64,000 nt of DNA, taken from contig JAHHHE010000001.1 in assembly GCA_019359535.1 (NCBI GenBank), positions 35,040 to 99,039 on the forward strand, in the 5' to 3' direction. Below the pieces are notes generated by a model, which saw nothing but the letters and a program-made list of their open reading frames with translations, did not search any database and was not told where the DNA came from. The translations under genes and the position numbers were made by a program. Positions 45,921-55,119 of this stretch are shown here, one piece after another; the first letter of the stretch is position 1, and every line of letters starts with the position of its first letter. The stretch comes from Gloeocapsa sp. UFS-A4-WI-NPMV-4B04. Its GTDB lineage: Bacteria > Cyanobacteriota > Cyanobacteriia > Cyanobacteriales > Chroococcidiopsidaceae.

Positions 45921-48900
45921 TCACCTTCTACGTCCTACTTTTTTCTGCCTTTCCTCCAGTTGCTTTTGTACCCGATTGCGAAGTGACTCAAAAGCAGGCT
46001 GTGAGTGTGAACTTTGACTTAAATACTGCGCTAATGAATTGATCGTTGGGTTCTTAAATAATTCGATAATTGATAAATCTCGGTGCAAAGTTTCCCGAAG
46101 TTTTTGATTAACTTGAACCATTAGTAAAGAATGACCGCCGAGGTCAAAGAAATTATCATTAATTCCCACTTTTTCTAGGTTGAGTACCTCTTGCCAAATA
46201 GAAGCGATCGCTTGTTCCAATTCCGAGCGGGGAGGTTGATGCTCTGCTGCTATTGGGCGCAATTTTTCCAGAGCAGGTAAAGCACGGCGATCAACTTTTC
46301 CATTGGATGTCAGTGGTAGAGCATCCAGTAGCATGAAAACCGCAGGCAGCATATACTCAGGTAGCCGCTCCTTGAGGTAATTTCGCAGTTCAATAGTTGT
46401 AGGTGTTTGGTCTTGATTAGGAACTACATAAGCCACCAATTGCTTGCCACTCGCTTCTTCCCGCGCCAGAACTACAACTTCCCGCACTGCTGGATGTTTG
46501 CTTAATACCGCCTCAATTTCTCCTAGCTCGATCCGCAAGCCTCTAAGCTTAACTTGATAGTCAATCCGCCCCAAAAACTCAATATTCCCATCTGGTTTGT
46601 AGCGAGCCAAGTCACCAGTTTTATATAGCCGCGCCTCCGGTTCATTGCTGAATGGGTTTGAAATAAACTTTGCATCAGTTAGTTCTTTGCGGTTTAGATA
46701 GCCACGTGCCAGCCCCACACCGCCAATATGTAACTCCCCAGACACGCCAATGGGGACAGGTTTTAGGTGCTGATCCAATAGATAAATCTGGGTGTTGGCA
46801 ATCGGGCGACCAATCGGAACAAGGCGCTGATTGCTACCGCGCTGGCAAGCCCAGGAAGTAACATCAATAGCTGCTTCGGTTGGTCCATAGAGATTGTGTA
46901 GTTCTGCATCTATACGCTCAAAGAAACGTTCCTGCAAAGCAACCGAAAGTGCTTCGCCACTACAAAAGACACGCTTGAGACTGTGACATTTCTCTAGTTC
47001 CGGCTCTTCAATAAACACTTGTAGCATCGAGGGGACAAAGTGCAGAGTGCTAATTTCCTGCTGGGCAATTAGTTGAACTAGATAGGCACTATCTTGATGA
47101 CCCCCTGGTTTAGCTAAAACTAGCCGCGCACCTGTAAACAACGACCAGAAGAATTCCCAAACTGATACATCAAAGCTAAAAGGAGTCTTTTGCAAAACTC
47201 GGTCGGATGCTGTTAATTGATAAGCACCTTGCATCCACAGCAACCGATTGGATAAACCAAGATGAGTGTTCATGACCCCCTTGGGTGTTCCTGTGGAACC
47301 GGAGGTATAAATTACATAAGCTAGGTTTTCTGGCTTAACTGGGCTAATAGGGTTTTCCTGGCTTTGATGCAAGAGTGCTTGAGCGTCGCTATCTAAGCAA
47401 ACAACTTGCGCTTTGAGTGGCGGTATCACCAGATGTTGTTGACTTAGCAGTAGCGGTACTTGGGCATCTGCCAACATAAACGCTAACCGCTCTTGGGGAT
47501 AAGCAGGGTCTAGTGGCACGTAAGCACCGCCAGCTTTGAGGATGCCTAATAGCCCAACTACCATTTCTAACGAACGTTCCATGCAAATACCGACAAGTAC
47601 CTCTGGTTTCACCCCTAGCTGTTGCAGGTAGTGTGCGATTCTGTTCGCTTGGTTATTTAACTCTCGGTAAGTCAATTGCTGATTTTCAAAAACTACTGCA
47701 ACTGCATCAGGTGTCCGTTCCACCTGTGCCTCAAATAGCTGATGCACACACAAATCAAGCCGCGAGTCATGAGTCTTGATATCTTCATTTCCCCCTACTC
47801 CCTGCTCTCTGCCTTCTTCATTCCATTCCACCAATAGCTGATGCTGCTCGGCTGCGTTCAATAGTGGTAATTCCCCAAGCCTTTGCTCCGGATTGGCAAC
47901 AATACCCTCTAGTAAATTCTGAAAATGCCCCAGCATCCGGGTAATTGTCGCTGCCTCAAATAGGTCAGTATTGTACTCAAATGAGGCAATTAGACCTGGC
48001 TCGGTAATTTCAATAGACAAACTTAAATCAAACTGCGCTGCCAAGCTTTCCACTCTTAACAGACTCAGTTCCAAACCAGGCATCTCTGGCATCTGTGGGG
48101 CATTCCTCAAAGTGAATGACACCTGGAATAATGGCGTGAAAGAGACATCCCGCTCTGGCTGCAATGCTTCTACTAAATACTCGAAAGGCAAGTCTTGGTA
48201 AGTATAAGCTCCCAATGCCACCTGACGCACTCGCCCCAAAAGTTCTGCAAAACTGGGGTTCCCTCCTAGATAGGTACGCAGCACTAGAGTATTGACGAAA
48301 AACCCGATCAACCCTTTAATCTCGTCGCGGTTACGGTTGGCAATGGGCGAACCTACAGAAATGTCATCTTGTCCTGTATAGCGGTAAAGAAAAGTTTGGA
48401 ATGCCGCCAGCAGCAACATGAATAAAGTGACACCCTGTTGACGGGAGAGAACTTTGACCGCCTCAGTTAAAGTTGTGGGTAGCTCTAGAGATTGCTGTGC
48501 GCCTCGATACGTCTGAACTGCGGGTCGCGGATGGTCAGTTGGCAGTTGTAAAGTAGTAGCGCCTGCGAGTTGTTGTTGCCAGTAAGTAAGCTGAGTTGTT
48601 AGAACTTCTCCTTGGAGCCATGTCCGTTGCCAGTGAGCAAAGTCCTTGTACTGAATGGGTAACTTAGGTAGAGGCGATCGCTTGTTTGTCAAGAGTGCTT
48701 TGTACACTGCTGCCATTTCTTGAAGAAACACTTCCGCAGACCAGCCATCACCAACAATGTGATGCATAGTCAAAAGCAGTATGTGTTCCTGTTGAGATAG
48801 GCACAGAAGTTTGGCACGTAGAAGTGAACCCTGGGTCAGATCGAAAGGCTGCTGAATTTCTTGAGTTGTTAGCCGTGTCACTTGGGACTCGCGCTTTGAT

Positions 48901-51251
48901 GGAGGAATTTCTTGGCAATCGACTAAAGCTACAGACAGAGATACCCGGGCAATGACTTGAATGGGTTGACCGTTAACTACAGCAAACGTAGTTCGCAAAG
49001 CTTCATGTCGCTGGACAATTTCATTAATGCTGTCCTCCAGCACCGTCAGATTCAGCAACCCCTTTAAGCGCAAGGCAAAGGCAATGTTATAGGCAGGATT
49101 GCCAGTCTCCAATTGGTCAAGGAACCACAATCTAGCTTGAGCAAAAGAAAGAGGGTAATCCGTTTGCTGTTGCCCAAGGGATACAGACGGCATCGAAGTT
49201 GCTGTTGTCAGTTCCGGTATCTTTGTTGCTAACTGAGAAATGCTCAATTCAAATAAATCTTCTACAGATACAGCTACTTCCAGGTCAACCTCAATGCGGT
49301 TTTTTAAATCAAAAACTATTAAAGAATCTAACCCCAAGGTGCTTAAAGGTTGCTGGCAGTTAACTTGGGCAAGCGCTAGTTTCAGCGATCGCGCTACTAT
49401 CTCCCGAAGATAAGATTCTAGAAGATAGTAGCGTTGGTGTGGAGAACTAAGGATTTCATGCTTCAAACTACTTGCAGACCCCCTCCCTTCTACCTCCTGC
49501 CTTCTGCCTTCTACAATCAAAATACTGCTATTAACGACTTCCAAATTACCTGCCAGAAAATCTGCCCGACAAGCGCGGCGTTGAATCTTGCCACTGGAGG
49601 TTTTGGGAATAGTCCCAGGCTTAATTAAAACTACCGCATAGACTTGCACCTCATATTCTTGGGCAACTGCTTGACGAATGGCGGCGGTGACTTCCGCCAA
49701 ATTCGGTTTGGCGCGAAACTCCAACTCTTGCACTACTACCAGCCGTTCTTCATTGCCAACTTCTACTGCAAAAGCTGCACTACTTCCTAGTCGCAGTGCT
49801 GGATGGCTGCGTTCTACCGTTAGTTCAATGTCTTGGGGGTATAAATTGCGTCCGCGTACGATAATTAAATCTTTAGCTCTTCCTGTGACGAAGAGTTCAC
49901 CATTGTCCAAAAAACCTAAATCTCCTGTCCGCAAAAAAGGTCCTGCACCTGTATCTGCTAGGTACGCGCGGAAAGTTTGTTCTGTCTCCTGCGGACGATT
50001 CCAGTAGCCGTGACCGATACTCGGACCCGACACCCAAATTTCACCCACTTCACCGGGTAAACAAGAAGTGCAGGTTTGAGGATTGGCAATGATGATTTGT
50101 TGATCTGGGAGGGTTTGACCGCAGCCTACTAAAGTACAATTTTCGTTTTCGGGACTGGCTGCGATCGCTCGGTTATTTTCTAGAGCAGTTTTCTGGATAG
50201 TTTTGCTAACTGGCGGAGTTGTTTTGTGGCTACCAGTAACCATCAAAGTTGCCTCTGCCATTCCGTAACAGGGGTAAAAAGCTGCGGAACGAAAGCCGCA
50301 AGCCGCAAATTTTGTCACAAATCGCTCTAAAGTATCCTGGCGGATCGGCTCTGCACCATTAAAAGCTACATCCCAGCTGCTTAAGTCAAGCTGCTCCTGT
50401 TGCTCTGGCGTAATTTTATGAATGCATAGCTCGTAAGCAAAATTGGGAGCGCCACTCGTTGTCCCTTGGTAGCGGGAAATCGCTTGCAACCAACGGTAAG
50501 GACGCTGGAGAAAAGCCGCCGGAGGCATTAATATGCAAGGAAAGCCGCCATATAGTGGTTGTAGGATGCCGCCAATAAGTCCCATGTCATGGTAAGTCGG
50601 CAACCAAGAAATAAATTTACTGTTGGGCGAATGTCCCATTAAACGGTAGGTCATGGCTGCATTGTGTAGCAGGTTGCCATGACTGAGCATTGCTCCCTTT
50701 GGTGTACCTGTAGAACCAGATGTATATTGCAGAAAAGCTAAAGTATCTGTATTTATAAAAGGCTCTTGCCAACTATCCTCTATACCGCTAGTAAGGCTGT
50801 CAGTAGTTAGCCATTGTAAATCTCTGTCAGTTTTTTCAGCTAGGAGAGATTGCACCTGAGACAGAATTGCTGTTGTTGTCAGAGCTATGCTTGCCTGTGC
50901 ATCTGCTACCACAGCTTGGATTCTGGGCGTGTTGCGTTGGTTACGCGGCGGGTAAGCCGGAACTGCGACTACCCCAGCGTACAAACACCCGAAAAACGCT
51001 ACTAGATAATCTAAGCCTGGAGGATAAAGCAATAAGGCTCGTTCACCGCTTAAACCCAAAGCTTGAAGTTGAGCTGCGATCGCTCGGCTGCACTTCTCCA
51101 ATTCTCGATAACTAAGGCTCTCTTCTACTGTTTCTCCATCTGGCAAAAAGGTGAAAGCTACTTGTTCTGGCTGGTGTAGAGTTCTGTAGCGGAGAACATC
51201 CACCCAAGTCGAACACCCAAAAATTTCTGGATTATTTAAAGTTTGAGCCAT
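45921..51251 (-). CDS. Loading and first NRPS module: FAAL-ACP-C-A(Ser)-T
   Basis: A 1776-residue protein that starts the assembly line. Residues 1-580 are a fatty acyl-AMP ligase (LQYTSGSTGTPKGAMLSH near 175, FNGAEPIR, IIVRGRNLYPQDIE, TSSGKIQRR near 554). ACP follows with LGLDSL (Ser near 640). C (about 695-1130) has HHIVGDGWS near 832. A (about 1170-1660) has VIYTSGSTGTPKG, FDVSVWE near 1357 and NLYGPTEAAID; code D-V-W-H-F-S-L-I-D-K is serine. T has LGGHSLLM (Ser near 1704). It should activate a free fatty acid as acyl-AMP, pass it to the ACP and N-acylate serine. It is the 5'-most gene of the operon and diverges from the receptor gene. Confidence 0.96.
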   Translation of the reverse strand: MAQTLNNPEIFGCSTWVDVLRYRTLHQPEQVAFTFLPDGETVEESLSYRELEKCSRAIAAQLQALGLSGERALLLYPPGLDYLVAFFGCLYAGVVAVPAYPPRNQRNTPRIQAVVADAQASIALTTTAILSQVQSLLAEKTDRDLQWLTTDSLTSGIEDSWQEPFINTDTLAFLQYTSGSTGTPKGAMLSHGNLLHNAAMTYRLMGHSPNSKFISWLPTYHDMGLIGGILQPLYGGFPCILMPPAAFLQRPYRWLQAISRYQGTTSGAPNFAYELCIHKITPEQQEQLDLSSWDVAFNGAEPIRQDTLERFVTKFAACGFRSAAFYPCYGMAEATLMVTGSHKTTPPVSKTIQKTALENNRAIAASPENENCTLVGCGQTLPDQQIIIANPQTCTSCLPGEVGEIWVSGPSIGHGYWNRPQETEQTFRAYLADTGAGPFLRTGDLGFLDNGELFVTGRAKDLIIVRGRNLYPQDIELTVERSHPALRLGSSAAFAVEVGNEERLVVVQELEFRAKPNLAEVTAAIRQAVAQEYEVQVYAVVLIKPGTIPKTSSGKIQRRACRADFLAGNLEVVNSSILIVEGRRQEVEGRGSASSLKHEILSSPHQRYYLLESYLREIVARSLKLALAQVNCQQPLSTLGLDSLIVFDLKNRIEVDLEVAVSVEDLFELSISQLATKIPELTTATSMPSVSLGQQQTDYPLSFAQARLWFLDQLETGNPAYNIAFALRLKGLLNLTVLEDSINEIVQRHEALRTTFAVVNGQPIQVIARVSLSVALVDCQEIPPSKRESQVTRLTTQEIQQPFDLTQGSLLRAKLLCLSQQEHILLLTMHHIVGDGWSAEVFLQEMAAVYKALLTNKRSPLPKLPIQYKDFAHWQRTWLQGEVLTTQLTYWQQQLAGATTLQLPTDHPRPAVQTYRGAQQSLELPTTLTEAVKVLSRQQGVTLFMLLLAAFQTFLYRYTGQDDISVGSPIANRNRDEIKGLIGFFVNTLVLRTYLGGNPSFAELLGRVRQVALGAYTYQDLPFEYLVEALQPERDVSFTPLFQVSFTLRNAPQMPEMPGLELSLLRVESLAAQFDLSLSIEITEPGLIASFEYNTDLFEAATITRMLGHFQNLLEGIVANPEQRLGELPLLNAAEQHQLLVEWNEEGREQGVGGNEDIKTHDSRLDLCVHQLFEAQVERTPDAVAVVFENQQLTYRELNNQANRIAHYLQQLGVKPEVLVGICMERSLEMVVGLLGILKAGGAYVPLDPAYPQERLAFMLADAQVPLLLSQQHLVIPPLKAQVVCLDSDAQALLHQSQENPISPVKPENLAYVIYTSGSTGTPKGVMNTHLGLSNRLLWMQGAYQLTASDRVLQKTPFSFDVSVWEFFWSLFTGARLVLAKPGGHQDSAYLVQLIAQQEISTLHFVPSMLQVFIEEPELEKCHSLKRVFCSGEALSVALQERFFERIDAELHNLYGPTEAAIDVTSWACQRGSNQRLVPIGRPIANTQIYLLDQHLKPVPIGVSGELHIGGVGLARGYLNRKELTDAKFISNPFSNEPEARLYKTGDLARYKPDGNIEFLGRIDYQVKLRGLRIELGEIEAVLSKHPAVREVVVLAREEASGKQLVAYVVPNQDQTPTTIELRNYLKERLPEYMLPAVFMLLDALPLTSNGKVDRRALPALEKLRPIAAEHQPPRSELEQAIASIWQEVLNLEKVGINDNFFDLGGHSLLMVQVNQKLRETLHRDLSIIELFKNPTINSLAQYLSQSSHSQPAFESLRNRVQKQLEERQKKVGRRR
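47788..47822. repeat. STRR-like tract in NRPS C-A linker
   Basis: ccccctactccctgctctctgcc units are translated as GREQGVGGNED. It is the third copy of the linker type seen at 16900 and 25010. Confidence 0.75.
49481..49513. repeat. STRR-like tract in FAAL-ACP linker
   Basis: ccttctacctcctgcc and ttctgccttctac units are translated as VEGRRQEVEGRG between the ligase and its carrier domain. Confidence 0.75.
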
Positions 51252-51844
51252 TTTTTAATGGAACCTTAAAAACAAGGAAAGAACTTCTGTAACTGCAACA
51301 GCGTTTTTCAACTGCATCTTATTCGGTGCAGTCATTTCGCATATTCTCGGTCTGAATCATGTCGGCTAGGTTTCCTTGCCGCCCACTCTCATAATCATCA
51401 GGGTTCCGAATCCCCCATAATTGTCCCCTTGTGCCTTCTGCCTTTCTTTAAATTTCTGAACTTGGCTCTACACAAAGCTTATAAAATCCAAAACGTGGAT
51501 AGGGTGATAATTTCTGCCATTGCAGACATACTTAGCAGCGCCACTCCAGGCAAGTTTTATCTTGCCGTTTTCATTGGCATCCACTACACCCAACACTTAG
51601 GAGTTTGATTTTTCCTAAAGTAGTTGCAAATATCTCCTGGCTTTATTGCTAGTCTTTTTCAATTGTTCTCAGTCACCCTACAGCAAATTTCTGGATTTTG
51701 TCAAGCAGCAATCGCGAGTATTTTTCATTATTTACAGCTTGCTCATAGTTAACTTGTTGTTAAATAAGCACAAACTTGTCGAAACTCAGTAGCTATACTC
51801 TCTACTATGTGGTGATAGCATTTGTATAAGCTGACACTTACTGT

Positions 51845-51862
51845 CAATAAATATATTTATTG
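51845..51862. promoter_or_regulatory. Perfect 18-bp AT-rich palindrome, candidate Fur-family operator
   Basis: CAATAAATATATTTATTG equals its own reverse complement. AT-rich iron boxes built from AATAAAT-like arms are reported for cyanobacterial FurA. It lies 8 bp upstream of a plus-strand TTGACA and next to a minus-strand one (tgtcaa, 51842-51847), so it could control both directions. Identity of the regulator is inferred. Confidence 0.5.
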
Positions 51863-51870
51863 TTCTTAAC

Positions 51871-51900
51871 TTGACATTGGTAATAGGGCTGTTTTATTGT
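51871..51900 (+). promoter_or_regulatory. Candidate sigma-70-type promoter for the receptor operon
   Basis: TTGACA at 51871-51876 and TATTGT at 51895-51900 with an 18-bp spacer. The -10 matches only four of six consensus bases, so this is tentative. It would give a leader of more than 100 bases before the small ORF at 52033. Confidence 0.3.
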
Positions 51901-51936
51901 TAGCAGTTGTTATTGCAAATAATTAGCAAAACTACT

Positions 51937-52002
51937 GAGATGCGATCGCGTAAGCGGGGGCTTTAGCCTCCAAGCCCCAAAGGGTCTTGAATCGCATTCT
52001 CC
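51937..52002. repeat. Nested hairpin / interspersed repeat in the receptor leader
   Basis: The outer arms gagatgcgat and atcgcattctc are imperfectly complementary; the inner arms ggggctt and aagcccc are perfect, with an 8-base loop. It looks like an interspersed cyanobacterial repeat; a leader-RNA role is possible. Confidence 0.45.
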
Positions 52003-52032
52003 GATTGCCTAGATTGAGTTTAAGGAAGACAA

Positions 52033-52188
52033 ATGAAACAAAAGCAATTACCTTCATCCTTGTCTATCGGAGGGGTGGGCGTGTTGGCAGCGATGCCTGA
52101 TTTAGCTAATGTCGTACAAGTGACAAGTGTATTGCGATGCACTACTGACATTAAGCAAGAGAAAGCTGTACTTAGTGACGGCAAGTAA
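52033..52188 (+). CDS. Small secreted peptide or remnant of a receptor N-terminus
   Basis: A 51-codon ORF with aaggaag 5 bp upstream of its ATG. It encodes a Lys-rich start (MKQKQL), a hydrophobic stretch (SLSIGGVGVLAAM), a possible signal cleavage after DLA, then NVVQVTSV. That combination is how many cyanobacterial TonB-dependent receptors begin, the last part being the first AMIN strand. It stops after about 25 more residues and ends 9 bp before the receptor ATG. It may be a decayed receptor start or a translated leader coupled to the receptor. It is not a full member of any family I recognise. Confidence 0.5.
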   Translation: MKQKQLPSSLSIGGVGVLAAMPDLANVVQVTSVLRCTTDIKQEKAVLSDGK

Positions 52189-52197
52189 GGGGAAGCC

Positions 52198-54987
52198 ATG
52201 AAACGATATCGACCCTTATTTTCCTTTGTACTGCTTGGTATTGGCATTATGCCACCAGCTCTTGCTCAACCAAAAATTTCTGAAGCTAGCGCGACCCAAA
52301 GATCAACAGCACCAGCCCAAAACACAATTTCTCGTCATCGCTCGGCGATCGCAGACATTCCGCGCCTTCAGGACATCGAGATTCCCCTTACTTCAGTCGA
52401 GGGACTATATCAGGAAGCTCTACCAAAGCCAGCAGGTGGAGCGGCGATCGCTCAAGGTAATGCTATTATCCGAGTAACAGGTGTACAAGTTAACCCCACA
52501 GACAACGCTCTAGAAGTAATCTTAGAAACTCCCCAAGCGAATCTACTGCAACCTGAAACTAGGACTGAGGGCAGAACATTAATTGCTGATATTCCCAATG
52601 CTATTCTGGCATTACCAGAGGGTATTCGCCGTGATAATCCAGCAGAGGGGATTGTTGCTGTCAGCGTTACTCAACTGAGTGGCAATATTGTCCAAATTAG
52701 GATTACCGGACAAACAGCAGTACCGACAGCAGAATTACTGGACAGCGATACTGGTTTAATTTTTAGTCTCACGCCTGGTACGGAAACTCCAACCGCAGAT
52801 GCTGCGCCTGCACCAGAATCAGACACGCCTAATGAAACTACTCCAGATACGCCTAATGAAACTACCCCCCAACAACCGACGGCGGAAGAAGAGCCGATCG
52901 AAATTGTGGTGACGGCGACGCGCACAGAACAAGCAATCACTAATGTGCCGCGTTCTGTAACAGTAATTGACCGCGAGGAAATTGATCAACAAGCTAAAGT
53001 TACGCGCAACGTCCAAGAAATTTTGGGTAACTTGGTTCCAGGCTTTGGACCACCGACTCAAAGTGCGCTGCTAAATAATGGACAGAACTTGCGGGGACGT
53101 TTCCCTCAAGTATTGATTGATGGTGTCCCGATTAAATCAAATGTTTTTACCAGCCAAGCTAGAGACTTGACAAGTATCGATCCCTCGGCAATTGAACGCA
53201 TTGAGGTGGTTCGCGGTCCGACAGCAGTTTATGGTGATGGGGGAACGGGTGGAGTCATTAATATTATTACCCGACAACCAACTGACGAGAGGCTAATTTC
53301 TACAGCAGAAGTATCGGTGAATGCTGCTGCTGGCGATGATTCGTTTTTAGAAGGCGATAGTTTTGGTAACTACTTTCAGTATGGAATCTCTGGGAAGGAT
53401 GGCAGTGTTGACTACACAATTTCCTTGTCAAGAGAAGACACTGGCACATTTTTTGATGCCGAGGGCGATCGCATTCCCGGCGATAGTGGGCTTAGTAATG
53501 TCGAGACTTTAGGCTTTCTCGGCAAGGTGGGGGTAAACTTCACTGAAGAACAACGCTTGCAACTAACGCTCAATCACTTCAACTTCAATGAAAACAGCAA
53601 CTATATTTCCGATCCAAGTATCTTTGATATTGAAGGCATTCAAAAAGCCCGTGCATTGCAAGTCCCAGAACGAGAAGCTATTGGAGCGCCAGAGCCAGGA
53701 AATCTCAATACAGTAATTAATCTCAGCTATAACCACGATAATCTGTTGGGCAGTCAGGTACAGGCTCAAGCGTACTATCGAAATAATGTATTTCAAGGCT
53801 CTTTCTTTGACGGTAGACCTTTCGATTTCACTGACCCTGAAATAGTCCAATTTATATTTGACAAAGAACTTTTTGGGGCGCGGTTGCAAATCGACACTCC
53901 CTTGTCATCGGCACTCTCGCTACTTTGGGGAGCTGATTACTCAAACGAGAAAATTTCCCAACCTATAAACGTTTTTGACCCACAGGAATTTGACGAGAGT
54001 GGGGAACGGGTTTTGCGGAAAGTTGACGAACTTACCAACAGCGATTACCGTGTCAATAATCTTGGTTTATTTGCTCAGTTGAATTGGGATCTCACCGAGC
54101 AGTGGATATTGAGTGGTGGGCTGCGTTATGAACGATTTGGTTTAAATGTTGATGACTATAGCACTGTAGAATTTGGTTTTGCTCCGAATCGGGATATTGA
54201 AGGTGGCAACATTAACTTTGATGATGTCGTGTTTAATGTCGGCGCTGTGTATAAACCTACAGATCAAATTAGTTTGTTTGCCAACTTTGCTCAAGGTTTT
54301 TCGGCTCCAGACTATAGCCGCATTTTGGCGGGTCCTCCCGAAGGATTTACTTCGGTTGAAGATGATTTGGATGTAACTCAACCGCAGCAGGTAGATAATT
54401 ACGAAATTGGCATCCGTGGTAACTGGTCAAATTTCCAAGCGTCTTTAGCTGCTTTCTACAATGACTCTGACTTGGGTGTAAGACTGATCCAAAGAGGAGG
54501 GGGACGTAATGCTGTAGTTGAACGTCAACCACAACAAATTTATGGTCTAGAGGCTAGCCTTGACTGGCAACCCGGAGCAGGCTGGGGACTTGGCAGTACG
54601 CTGACTTTGATAGAAGGAGAGTTTGAAAATGAGGAGGGCGACTTTCTGGCTCTCGACAGTACAGATATTCAGCCATTGAAGTTGACTACATATTTGGAGT
54701 ATGAAACTGAGTCTGGCTGGAGCAATCGATTACAAGCATTATATGTTGGCGATCGCTCTAGCGCCTTTGAAGACGGGACTGACTTCGTACCTATTGACAG
54801 CTATCTCACAGTCGATTTCATTAGTAGCCTTCCCCTGTTCGGAGGTCGGCTTTCCCTTGCCGTCGAGAACTTATTTAACGAACAGTATTTTCCTGTCTTG
54901 TCTCAATATTTCAGTGGCATTGATGACACATTAAATTATGCAGCCAGAGGAAGAACAATTCGTCTTGGTTACTCGATTGATTGGTAA
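52198..54987 (+). CDS. TonB-dependent siderophore receptor with N-terminal AMIN domain
   Basis: A 929-residue outer-membrane receptor. A signal peptide (residues 1-23, cleavage after PALA) is followed by an AMIN domain (about 90-195, IRVTGVQVNPTDNALEVILE). Next come an acidic/Thr-rich spacer with a twice-repeated TPNETTP unit, TonB box IEIVVTATRTEQ (about 237), plug (about 245-350, IERIEVVRGPTAVYG) and a 22-strand-type barrel to the C-terminal aromatic (GYSIDW). The AMIN-plug-barrel order is typical of cyanobacterial ferric-siderophore receptors. The strong ribosome site aagggg 5 bp upstream supports this start. It is divergent from the synthetase operon, so it is likely co-regulated by iron and the probable importer of the product. 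Confidence 0.96.
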   Translation: MKRYRPLFSFVLLGIGIMPPALAQPKISEASATQRSTAPAQNTISRHRSAIADIPRLQDIEIPLTSVEGLYQEALPKPAGGAAIAQGNAIIRVTGVQVNPTDNALEVILETPQANLLQPETRTEGRTLIADIPNAILALPEGIRRDNPAEGIVAVSVTQLSGNIVQIRITGQTAVPTAELLDSDTGLIFSLTPGTETPTADAAPAPESDTPNETTPDTPNETTPQQPTAEEEPIEIVVTATRTEQAITNVPRSVTVIDREEIDQQAKVTRNVQEILGNLVPGFGPPTQSALLNNGQNLRGRFPQVLIDGVPIKSNVFTSQARDLTSIDPSAIERIEVVRGPTAVYGDGGTGGVINIITRQPTDERLISTAEVSVNAAAGDDSFLEGDSFGNYFQYGISGKDGSVDYTISLSREDTGTFFDAEGDRIPGDSGLSNVETLGFLGKVGVNFTEEQRLQLTLNHFNFNENSNYISDPSIFDIEGIQKARALQVPEREAIGAPEPGNLNTVINLSYNHDNLLGSQVQAQAYYRNNVFQGSFFDGRPFDFTDPEIVQFIFDKELFGARLQIDTPLSSALSLLWGADYSNEKISQPINVFDPQEFDESGERVLRKVDELTNSDYRVNNLGLFAQLNWDLTEQWILSGGLRYERFGLNVDDYSTVEFGFAPNRDIEGGNINFDDVVFNVGAVYKPTDQISLFANFAQGFSAPDYSRILAGPPEGFTSVEDDLDVTQPQQVDNYEIGIRGNWSNFQASLAAFYNDSDLGVRLIQRGGGRNAVVERQPQQIYGLEASLDWQPGAGWGLGSTLTLIEGEFENEEGDFLALDSTDIQPLKLTTYLEYETESGWSNRLQALYVGDRSSAFEDGTDFVPIDSYLTVDFISSLPLFGGRLSLAVENLFNEQYFPVLSQYFSGIDDTLNYAARGRTIRLGYSIDW

Positions 54988-55002
54988 ACTGTCCTACTCA
55001 CT

Positions 55003-55020
55003 AGCAGGCAGAAGGCACAA
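55003..55020. repeat. STRR-like remnant between receptor and downstream gene
   Basis: gcaggcagaaggcacaa, the reverse form of the cttgtgccttctgcc units at 51429; a similar piece is at 57103-57124. Nothing else notable is seen in this 132-bp spacer. Confidence 0.45.
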
Positions 55021-55119
55021 GAACCAGGTAATGGTATCAAAACTTCTGCTTGCTGTTTAAACACAGGTGGAAGTCATTAATAAACATTGGTAATTTGATC
55101 CAGGGAAGCGAGCACACGC

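Larger units (their letters stand above)
51252..52032. promoter_or_regulatory. Divergent control region between biosynthesis and uptake genes
   Basis: A 781-bp non-coding region separating the FAAL-NRPS start (minus) from the receptor operon (plus). It must hold promoters for both directions. It includes an STRR fragment (51429-51447), an AT-rich palindrome (51845-51862), a TTGACA box (51871-51876) and a nested hairpin (51937-52002). I see no RNA gene or credible protein in it. Confidence 0.7.

Noticed and set aside
7633-49513. Repeated linker DNA as a possible CRISPR array
   Set aside because: Units are degenerate heptamers in coding linkers with no regular spacers, and no cas genes are present.
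1-51251. A thioesterase or terminal reductase for product release
   Set aside because: No GxSxG hydrolase or reductase domain ends any visible protein; release must be encoded left of position 1.
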